From JASGIT01 sp047601665 (GTDB lineage Bacteria; Pseudomonadota; Gammaproteobacteria; Burkholderiales; Burkholderiaceae_C), in assembly GCA_047601665.1 (NCBI GenBank), contig JASGIT010000001.1:1116001-1180000 (forward strand): DNA of 64,000 nt, given 5' to 3'. The notes beneath the pieces were generated by a model that did not search any database, was not told the origin of the DNA, and saw only the letters and a list, made by a program, of their open reading frames with translations. A program made the position numbers and the translations under genes. Positions 26,430 through 34,583 of this stretch are shown here, piece after piece; position 1 is the stretch's first letter; every line of letters begins with the position of its first letter.

Positions 26430-26476
26430 TTGCAGCATTTCCATCCGCCCCTAAACTACTGTTCAACCATACAGAC
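26430..26476 (+). promoter_or_regulatory. recA promoter with LexA (SOS) box
   Basis: TTGCAG (26430-26435), a 16-bp spacer and TAAACT (26452-26457) form a plausible sigma-70 promoter. Directly downstream, TACTGTTCAACCATACAGAC (26457-26476) contains a perfect CTGT-N8-ACAG LexA box that would cover the transcription start. This predicts DNA-damage induction of recA and whatever is cotranscribed with it. Confidence 0.85.
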
Positions 26477-26531
26477 TGTCAACCTAACCAGTAATCCAAA
26501 CCACATGGCAACGAGCAAAAGGAGCACCGAC

Positions 26532-27590
<1,059 letters not shown>

Positions 27591-27647
27591 AATCAGCTGC
27601 TAGCGCTTATCCATCAAGCGCTAGCAGCTACTTTATTAATAGCAAAT
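27591..27647 (+). repeat. AGCGCT palindromic repeat, copy C
   Basis: AGCTGCTAGCGCTT-ATCCATC-AAGCGCTAGCAGCT is a perfect 14-bp dyad, with the family tail AATAGCAA on the right. It begins directly after the recA stop and runs into the recX ATG, filling the whole recA-recX gap. A stem this strong could attenuate read-through from recA. Confidence 0.85.
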
Positions 27648-28113
27648 GGGTTTTCAACAGCTATCGCTCAAAGGCCGCGCTCTGCGCCTGCTCGCCCAAC
27701 GCGAACACTCGCGCAGCGAACTGGCCGCCAAGCTCGCGCGCCACGTGCAGGAGGGCGAGGACCTGCAAGCGGTACTGAGCGAACTGGAGGCCAAGGGCTT
27801 CATCAGCGAAGCCCGCGTGGCCGAATCGCTGGTGCACCGCCGCGCCGCCCGCCTGGGCACCCAGCGCCTGGTGCAGGAACTGCGCGGCAAAGGGCTGGGC
27901 GAAGACCTGGTGCGCGCCACCGCCGACCAGCTGCGCGCCACCGAATTCGACCGTGCCCAGGTCGTGTGGCAGCAGCGCTTTGGCGAAGCCGCCGCCACCC
28001 CGCAGGAGCGCGCCCGGCAAATGCGCTTTCTGGCGGCGCGCGGGTTCAGCGGGGACGTGGTGCGGCGCGTGCTGAAGGCGCAATCAGCGGCTACACCCCC
28101 AGCATCAGCCTGA
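27646..28113 (+). CDS. recX: Regulatory protein RecX
   Basis: A 155-residue protein made of short three-helix repeats, opening SLKGRALRLLAQREHSRSELAAKL as in other RecX proteins. RecX binds RecA filaments and limits strand exchange. It lies directly behind recA, as in many proteobacteria. The ATG lies at the edge of repeat copy C and no Shine-Dalgarno is visible in front of it, so expression may be weak or depend on the repeat stem. The 3' end overlaps the convergent argC by 23 nt. Confidence 0.92.
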   Translation: MGFQQLSLKGRALRLLAQREHSRSELAAKLARHVQEGEDLQAVLSELEAKGFISEARVAESLVHRRAARLGTQRLVQELRGKGLGEDLVRATADQLRATEFDRAQVVWQQRFGEAAATPQERARQMRFLAARGFSGDVVRRVLKAQSAATPPASA

Positions 28114-29002
28114 GGTTCTGCACCGCCGCGCCGCTGGCGCCCTTGCCCAGGTTGTCCAGCCGCGCCACCGCTACCGCATGGCCCGCGTCCTCGTTGCCGA
28201 ACACGCGGACTTCCAGCTTGTTCGTGTCCTTCAGCGCCACCGCGTCCAGCTTGCCCGACTCGGGCGCAGCCTCCACCGTCACCCACTCGCTGCCCGCGTA
28301 ATGCTGGGCGTAAATGGCGTGCAGCTTGGCAAGGCCGGGGCGGCCCGGCAGCAAGTCCAGGTGCAGCGGCAGTTCCACCAACATGCCCTGGTCGAAGTTG
28401 CCCACGCCGGGGATGAAGATGGGCCGCCGCGTCACGCGGCCATATTTCATGATCTCGGGAATGTGCTTGTGCTTCTGCCCCAGCGCATACAGCTCATACG
28501 CCGGTGCGCCGCCCGCCTCGTAGGCCTCGATCATCTGGCGGCCGCCGCCCGAATAGCCGCTCACGGCGGGCAGCGTCACGGGGTAGTCCATGGGCAGCAC
28601 GCCCGCATCGACCAGGGGACGCAGCAAGGCAATCGCCCCCGTGGAATAGCAGCCGGGGTTGGCCACGCGCTCCGCCTTTTGCACGGCGGCGCGCTGGTCG
28701 CTCGACAGTTCCGGAAAGCCGAACACCCAGCCCTCGGCCACGCGGTGCGCGGTGGAGGCATCGATGATGCGCGGCTTCCGGTCCGGCAGGCTGTCGATCA
28801 GCGCCACCGACTCGCGCGCCGCGTCGTCGTGCAGGCACAGGATCACCAGGTCCACGCCCGCCATCAGCGCGCGCTTGGCCTCCGGGTCCTTGCGCTGTTC
28901 GGGGGCGATGCTCACCACCTCGACCTGCGGCATGGCCTGCAGGCGTTCGCGGATTTGCAGGCCCGTGGTACCGGCTTCGCCGTCGATGAACACTTGGGGC
29001 AT
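28091..29002 (-). CDS. argC: N-acetyl-gamma-glutamyl-phosphate reductase, type 2
   Basis: A 303-residue enzyme of arginine biosynthesis, reducing N-acetylglutamyl-phosphate with NADPH. The short form (about 300 rather than 340 residues) and the start MPQVFIDGEAGTTGLQIRERL mark the type 2 group. The catalytic Cys lies in NPGCYSTGAIALLRPL, and the substrate loop VSGYSGGGRQMIEAYE is present. The start at 29002 is chosen for GAGGAG about 7 nt upstream; an upstream start at 29017 is possible. No other arg gene is adjacent. Confidence 0.92.
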   Translation of the reverse strand: MPQVFIDGEAGTTGLQIRERLQAMPQVEVVSIAPEQRKDPEAKRALMAGVDLVILCLHDDAARESVALIDSLPDRKPRIIDASTAHRVAEGWVFGFPELSSDQRAAVQKAERVANPGCYSTGAIALLRPLVDAGVLPMDYPVTLPAVSGYSGGGRQMIEAYEAGGAPAYELYALGQKHKHIPEIMKYGRVTRRPIFIPGVGNFDQGMLVELPLHLDLLPGRPGLAKLHAIYAQHYAGSEWVTVEAAPESGKLDAVALKDTNKLEVRVFGNEDAGHAVAVARLDNLGKGASGAAVQNLRLMLGV

Positions 29003-29154
29003 GGCGGGGCTCCTCAACTCAGTCAGTAGGTTTATAAATTGGTGCGTTGCAGCATGATACAGTCACCGGTTGCATGTGTCCCCAGCCCGTGCCATCAGAC
29101 AGTGAATGCCTTGATTTCACGGGTGCCAACCCACCCTTTCCTGAGAGAACCCTC

Positions 29155-30315
<1,161 letters not shown>

Positions 30316-30333
30316 GAAGCCCGGAGAACACTC

Positions 30334-31230
30334 ATGTCGATCTACATCAACAAAGACACCAAGGTCATCACCCAGGGCATCACGGGCAAGACCGGCCAGT
30401 TCCACACCGAAAAGTGCCAGGAATACGCGAACGGCAAGAACTGCTTCGTCGCGGGCGTGAACCCCAAGAAGGCGGGCGAGTCGATCTTCAACATCCCGAT
30501 CTACGCATCGGTGAAGGAAGCCGCCCAGCAGACCGGCGCCACCGTCTCCGTGATCTACGTGCCGCCCGCGGGCGCCGCCGCCGCGATCTGGGAAGCCGTG
30601 GAAGCCGACCTGGACATGGCGATCTGCATCACCGAAGGCATCCCCGTGCGCGACATGCTCGAAGTGCGCAACAAGATGAGGGCCAAGGAAGCCGCCGGCG
30701 GCAAGAAGACCCTGCTGCTCGGCCCCAACTGCCCCGGCCTGATCACGCCCGACGAGATCAAGATCGGCATCATGCCCGGCCACATCCACCGCAAGGGCCG
30801 CATCGGCGTGGTGAGCCGCTCGGGCACGCTGACCTATGAAGCCGTGGCCATGCTGACCGAAGTCGGCCTGGGCCAGTCCACCGCCGTGGGCATCGGCGGC
30901 GACCCGATCAACGGCCTCAAGCACATCGACGTGATGAAGGCCTTCAACGACGACCCCGACACCGACGCCGTGATCATGATCGGCGAGATCGGCGGCCCCG
31001 ATGAAGCCGATGCCGCCCGCTGGTGCAAGGCCAACATGAAGAAGCCCATCGTCGGCTTCATCGCGGGCGTCACGGCGCCTCCCGGCAAGCGCATGGGCCA
31101 CGCGGGCGCGCTGATCTCCGGCGGCGCCGACACGGCCGACGCCAAGCTCGCCATCATGGAAGAGTGCGGTTTCGTCGTCACGCGCAACCCGTCCGAGCTG
31201 GGCAAGCTGCTCAAGGCGCAGCTGAAGTAA
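30334..31230 (+). CDS. sucD: Succinyl-CoA synthetase alpha subunit
   Basis: A 298-residue CoA-binding subunit: SIYINKDTKVITQGITGKTGQFHTEKC (CoA-binding Rossmann start), GPNCPGLITPDEIKIGIMPG, and the phosphohistidine loop KRMGHAGALISGG with the catalytic His. It is cotranscribed with sucC. Coding is AT-poorer in third positions than the nearby pilin island and matches the rest of the chromosome. Confidence 0.97.
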   Translation: MSIYINKDTKVITQGITGKTGQFHTEKCQEYANGKNCFVAGVNPKKAGESIFNIPIYASVKEAAQQTGATVSVIYVPPAGAAAAIWEAVEADLDMAICITEGIPVRDMLEVRNKMRAKEAAGGKKTLLLGPNCPGLITPDEIKIGIMPGHIHRKGRIGVVSRSGTLTYEAVAMLTEVGLGQSTAVGIGGDPINGLKHIDVMKAFNDDPDTDAVIMIGEIGGPDEADAARWCKANMKKPIVGFIAGVTAPPGKRMGHAGALISGGADTADAKLAIMEECGFVVTRNPSELGKLLKAQLK

Positions 31231-31263
31231 CCACGCCGCCATAAGCGAAATTACGGACGTATC

Positions 31264-31279
31264 CGGGCCATCCGGCCCG
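31264..31279 (+). other. Small hairpin downstream of sucD
   Basis: CGGGCC-ATCC-GGCCCG forms a tight 6-bp stem 34 nt after the sucD stop. It may protect the sucCD 3' end. No U-tract follows. Confidence 0.5.
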
Positions 31280-31306
31280 ATACACTGCAAGGCTTACCGC
31301 ACAAGA

Positions 31307-31344
31307 AAGAAGCGCCCGAAACCCTGCGGTCTCGGGCGCTTCTT
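31307..31344 (+). terminator. Strong hairpin between sucD and terC
   Basis: AAGAAGCGCCCGA and TCGGGCGCTTCTT are perfect 13-bp complements with a 12-nt loop. The right arm ends in TTCTTCAATTC rather than a clean U-tract, so it is a weak intrinsic terminator or a leader hairpin of the downstream terC, whose Shine-Dalgarno (GGAGG) lies 16 nt further on. Confidence 0.6.
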
Positions 31345-31372
31345 CAATTCAAACATTCGGAGGCCTTGCAAC

Positions 31373-32056
31373 ATGGATTTCCTTCACTCCCCCGACTTCT
31401 GGATCGGCCTGGTCAAGATCATCTGGATCAACATCATCCTGTCGGGCGACAACGCCGTGGTCATCGCGCTCGCCGCGCGCTCGCTGCCCCCGCAGCAGCA
31501 GAAACAGGCCATCTTCTGGGGCTCCGGCGCCGCCGTGGTGCTGCGCATCGTGCTCACCGTGGTCGCGGCCAAGCTGCTGGAACTGTCGTACCTGCAAATC
31601 ATCGGCGGCTGCCTGCTGCTCTGGATCGGCCTGCAACTGCTGTCCGAAGAGGAAGAAGACGAAGGCGAAGGCCAGTCGAACGGCAACCTCATGGCGGCCG
31701 TGCGCACCATCCTCATCGCCGACCTGGTCATGAGCCTGGACAACGTCATCGCCGTGGCCGCCGCCGCGCAGGGCAGCATGGTGCTGCTCATCCTGGGCCT
31801 GGCCATCAGCATCCCGCTGGTCATCTTCGGCAGCACGCTCATGATCAAGCTCATGGAGCGCTTCCCCATCATCGTGGTACTGGGCGCGGGCCTGATCGGC
31901 TGGGTGGGCGGCGAAACCATCATGAACGACACGGCGCTCAAGGGCGTACTCGAAGCCAACCCCGCGCTGCACTACGTGGCCGCCGCAGCGGGAGCCATCC
32001 TGGTGATCGTGGTGGGCAAATTCCTCAGCCGCCGCCAGCGGCAGCAGCCAGCCTGA
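31373..32056 (+). CDS. TerC-family membrane protein (YjbE-like), first copy
   Basis: A 227-residue inner-membrane protein with about seven membrane segments. The two metal-site motifs IILSGDNAVVIALAARSL and VMSLDNVIAVAAAAQG (Asp-Asn pairs inside membrane helices) mark TerC/Alx proteins, many of which export Mn2+ or load metal into exported enzymes. An acidic loop (EEEEDEGEG) separates the halves. GGAGG lies 9 nt upstream. Unlike the second copy at 43053-43748, no yybP-ykoY riboswitch is visible in front of it. Confidence 0.88.
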   Translation: MDFLHSPDFWIGLVKIIWINIILSGDNAVVIALAARSLPPQQQKQAIFWGSGAAVVLRIVLTVVAAKLLELSYLQIIGGCLLLWIGLQLLSEEEEDEGEGQSNGNLMAAVRTILIADLVMSLDNVIAVAAAAQGSMVLLILGLAISIPLVIFGSTLMIKLMERFPIIVVLGAGLIGWVGGETIMNDTALKGVLEANPALHYVAAAAGAILVIVVGKFLSRRQRQQPA

Positions 32057-32186
32057 GCTTAGCCGTCACCTGGAGCGGGCTTGCAGGTGACAAAAATGGC
32101 ATCCACGGCACCCGCACGCGGCCTCGGCCACCGCGTGCGCCCGATTCGGCTTGTATGATGCGTAACTTAACGCAACAAAAAGCCTC

Positions 32187-32990
32187 ATGAAATACCGCTT
32201 CTGCGCCCGCACCGACTGCGGCCGCGTGCGCGCCAACAACGAAGATGCCGTGGCCGCCATGCCCGAAATCGGCCTGGCCCTGCTGGCCGACGGCATGGGC
32301 GGCTACAACGCCGGCGAAGTCGCCAGCAGCATGGCCGTGGTGCTCATCCAGGAGTCGCTGGCACGCTGGTTCGCCCAGACGGGCCAAATGCCAGAAGCCA
32401 CCGCCCTGCGCCAGGCACTGGCCGACAGCGTGCAACAAGCCAACCTCGCCATTCTCAACGCCTCGCTGTTGCAAGCGCGCTACGCGGGCATGGGCACCAC
32501 GCTGGTCGCGGGCGTCTTCCTGCGAGACCGGCTGGTGCTGGGCCACATGGGCGATTCGCGCTGCTACCGGCTGCGCGGCGGCAGACTGGAACAAATCACG
32601 CGCGACCACTCCTGGCGGCAGGAGCAGATCGACGCGGGCATGATGACGCCCGAGCAGGCCGCCCAATCCGCACACCGCAGCCTCGTCACGCGCGCGCTGG
32701 GCGTGGATGCCGAAACAGCGCTCGAAATCAACGAATTCTCCGTGGAGCCGCAGGATCTGTACCTGTTCTGCTCCGACGGACTCACCGACATGGTGGAAGA
32801 CCAAGAACTGCTCCCCCTCGCCGCCGCCCCCCTGCCGCTGGCCGACAAAGCCGCGCTGATGGTGGACGCCGCCAACGCCCAGGGCGGACGTGACAACATC
32901 AGCGTGCTGCTGGTGCAAGCCGACGCGATACCGGGCGCCAACCCTCGCAAGCATGGCCTGATGTCGCGCTGGCTTGGCTGGCCCGCCTAA
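32187..32990 (+). CDS. PP2C-type Ser/Thr protein phosphatase
   Basis: A 267-residue cytoplasmic phosphatase with the metal-binding and catalytic motifs of the PPM family: CGRVRANNEDA, LLADGMGGYNAGEVAS, GHMGDSRCYRL, RDHSW, FCSDGLTDMV and GGRDNISVLLVQ. All the acidic metal ligands are intact, so it should be active with Mn2+ or Mg2+. It is followed 18 nt later by an FHA protein. Such pairs usually work with a Ser/Thr kinase; none is in this window. The 130-nt gap before it holds a 7-bp dyad (32065-32091) and nothing else recognised. Confidence 0.9.
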   Translation: MKYRFCARTDCGRVRANNEDAVAAMPEIGLALLADGMGGYNAGEVASSMAVVLIQESLARWFAQTGQMPEATALRQALADSVQQANLAILNASLLQARYAGMGTTLVAGVFLRDRLVLGHMGDSRCYRLRGGRLEQITRDHSWRQEQIDAGMMTPEQAAQSAHRSLVTRALGVDAETALEINEFSVEPQDLYLFCSDGLTDMVEDQELLPLAAAPLPLADKAALMVDAANAQGGRDNISVLLVQADAIPGANPRKHGLMSRWLGWPA

Positions 32991-33008
32991 ATCAGGAAGA
33001 ATCCGACC

Positions 33009-33584
33009 GTGCCCACCCTGATCATTGCGACCGACGACGGGGTCGTCATCAAAGAAGTGCCGCTGACCAAAGAGCGCACCACGCTCGGCCGCCGCCCGTA
33101 CAACGACGTGGTCATGGACAACCTGGCCGTCAGCGGCGAACACGCCGTGCTGCACCTGCACGGCGGCGTGGTCGAGATCGAAGACCTGCATAGCACCAAC
33201 GGCACCTTCGTCAACGGCCAGCCCGTCCAGCGCCAGACCCTGCGCCACGGCGACACGGTTGGCGTGGGCCGCTACCAGATTCGCTTCACCCACAAAGCCA
33301 GCGCCCCCCCTCCCGCCCAGCCCCTCAACGCCTGCATCCAAATCCTGACCGGAGCGGCAGCGGGCCGCGAAATGGAACTGACCAAAATTGTCACCACCAT
33401 CGGCAAGCCCGGCGTGGCGGTGGCCTCCATCACCCACCGCCCCCACGGCTTTGTGCTTGCCCATGTGGAAGGCAGCCAGCCCCCCACGATCAATGGTACA
33501 GATATGGGTGAAAAGCCCGCGTCGCTGCAAAGTGGCGACGTGCTGGAACTGGCGGACACGCGGATGCGGTTTGTGCTGCGGTAA
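33009..33584 (+). CDS. FHA-domain protein
   Basis: A 191-residue protein with a GTG start behind AGGAAG. Residues ~20-95 are a forkhead-associated domain with the phosphothreonine-binding signature: TLGRRPYNDVVMDN, VSGEHAVLHL, DLHSTNGTFVNGQPV. The second half (LTGAAAGREMELTKIVTTIGKPG, GDVLELADTRMRFVL) looks like a degenerate second FHA-like repeat lacking the Arg and Ser-His pair. It probably reads phosphothreonine signals erased by the adjacent PP2C phosphatase. Confidence 0.88.
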   Translation: MPTLIIATDDGVVIKEVPLTKERTTLGRRPYNDVVMDNLAVSGEHAVLHLHGGVVEIEDLHSTNGTFVNGQPVQRQTLRHGDTVGVGRYQIRFTHKASAPPPAQPLNACIQILTGAAAGREMELTKIVTTIGKPGVAVASITHRPHGFVLAHVEGSQPPTINGTDMGEKPASLQSGDVLELADTRMRFVLR

Positions 33585-33609
33585 AAACGGCCGCTACAAC
33601 CTCGACAAA

Positions 33610-33620
33610 ATTGTCACAAT
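33610..33620. promoter_or_regulatory. Short dyad upstream of the pilin promoter
   Basis: ATTGT-C-ACAAT is a perfect 5-bp dyad just upstream of a sigma-54-like promoter of the pilin gene. Its position fits an activator or integration site, but its short length makes this uncertain. Confidence 0.3.
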
Positions 33621-33625
33621 TATGC

Positions 33626-33641
33626 AGGCACGAAACCTGCG
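33626..33641 (+). promoter_or_regulatory. Sigma-54-type promoter of pilA
   Basis: AGGCACGAAACCTGCG matches the RpoN consensus TGGCACG-N4-TTGC at 10 of the key bases, with GG (33627-33628) and GC (33639-33640) separated by exactly 10 nt. Transcription would start near 33652, giving a ~50-nt leader to the pilin ATG. RpoN with PilR drives pilA in Pseudomonas, so this is expected biology. Confidence 0.6.
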
Positions 33642-33702
33642 GTAACAACCTCCGAGCCCCTGGAATTCCTCTGCGGGTTCTAACCCATGAAGGAGAGGTG
33701 TT

Positions 33703-34152
33703 ATGAAGCGTGCTATGCAGCAGAGCAAACGTGCTTTGCAACAGGGCTTTACCCTGATCGAACTGATGATCGTGGTGGCAATCATCGGCATCCTGGCGGC
33801 AGTGGCGCTGCCGGCTTACCAGGACTACACCATTCGGGCCAAGGTGTCGGAACTCGTTTTGGCTGCCAGTTCAGCCCGGACCTGCATTTCTGAAGCCTAC
33901 CAGTCCGTTGGCGGCTCCGTCGTTCCCACTAACGTGTCCTCGGTCTGCAGCATTGCCCAAATGGGCAAAATCAATTCGGCCAACGTGAGTAGCAACGGCG
34001 TAGTGACCATCCTGGGCGACGCCGCCACTAGCTCTGTGGGCGGCGCTGTTACCGTGGTATTGACGCCCACCGTTAACTCGTCGGCAGGCGGGCTGACCTG
34101 GGTCTGCTCCGGCAGCCCCAACAAATGGCTGCCCTCGTCGTGCCGCGGCTGA
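33703..34152 (+). CDS. pilA: Type IV major pilin
   Basis: A 149-residue type IVa prepilin. It has a 15-residue basic leader ending in Gly, the prepilin peptidase site QQG-FTLIELMIVVAIIGILAAVALPAYQDYTIRAKVSE with the invariant Glu5 of the mature protein, and a Ser/Thr/Ala-rich globular part. A C-terminal disulfide loop (CSGSPNKWLPSSC, then RG) closes the protein. The Ser-rich surface suits O-glycosylation, which the following genes may perform. AAGGAG lies 8 nt upstream. It is followed by a strong terminator. Base composition is lower in GC than in flanking genes. Confidence 0.95.
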   Translation: MKRAMQQSKRALQQGFTLIELMIVVAIIGILAAVALPAYQDYTIRAKVSELVLAASSARTCISEAYQSVGGSVVPTNVSSVCSIAQMGKINSANVSSNGVVTILGDAATSSVGGAVTVVLTPTVNSSAGGLTWVCSGSPNKWLPSSCRG

Positions 34153-34192
34153 TGCCTTGAGGCTTTGCCAAGGTTCCGTCTCGATGCACTGC

Positions 34193-34219
34193 ACACCGGC
34201 CTGTGAGCCGGTGTTTTTT
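34193..34219 (+). terminator. Intrinsic terminator of pilA
   Basis: ACACCGGC-CTGTGA-GCCGGTGT followed by TTTTT forms an 8-bp GC-rich stem with a U-tract, 41 nt after the pilin stop. It should end most pilin transcripts and leave lower read-through into the glycosylation genes. Confidence 0.85.
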
Positions 34220-34233
34220 AACGCCTGCATCCC

Positions 34234-34575
34234 ATGAAATTACCGCGCCTATTTGACTTCGCCTCGGAAGCCGACCTGTCCGCCTTTCTGGTCAAGGGGC
34301 TGGTAAAGCAAATCAACCCCGAAATTATGGCCCAGCGCCGCCAAGTGCTTTCTGCGGCCCGGATCACGCGCGTTCTGGAACAAACCTTTCGTACCGCGCG
34401 CGAATCGCAAAAACAGCACCAGCGTAATTGGATACAGCGCGCCGTGCTGCTCAACAAGTTCCGCTGGGGACTGAATGACGCAGGCTATCCCAAAGAATTC
34501 GTCGAAATCGCCACCGAAGGCCTGATGGTGGAAATATCCAACCTGGGTACGCCATCCAAGCCCTCTGGAACCTGA
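34234..34575 (+). CDS. Small uncharacterised protein between pilA and the OGT-like gene
   Basis: A 113-residue basic, soluble protein (KLPRLFDFASEADLSAFLVKGLVKQINPEIMAQRR, RTARESQKQHQRNWIQRAVLLNKFRWGL). It has no signal peptide, membrane segment or recognised motif and is predicted mostly helical. It lies 14 nt behind the pilin terminator and 8 nt before the OGT-like gene, so it belongs to the glycosylation operon. It may be an accessory or regulatory protein of pilus modification; its function is unknown. Confidence 0.65.
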   Translation: MKLPRLFDFASEADLSAFLVKGLVKQINPEIMAQRRQVLSAARITRVLEQTFRTARESQKQHQRNWIQRAVLLNKFRWGLNDAGYPKEFVEIATEGLMVEISNLGTPSKPSGT

Positions 34576-34583
34576 GCATTCCC

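Noticed and set aside
31231..31372. A Mn2+ riboswitch in front of the first terC
   Set aside because: No GGGGAGTAGC or GCAAGACC sequence is present; only simple hairpins.
32065..32091. Dyad GTCACCT...AGGTGAC as a terminator of the first terC
   Set aside because: 13-nt loop and weak stem; on the + strand it is followed by A residues, not a U-tract.
33655..33680. A second sigma-54-like site (TGGAATTCCTCTGC) close to the pilin start
   Set aside because: GG and GC are 9 nt apart instead of 10 and the rest fits poorly; the site at 33626 is better.
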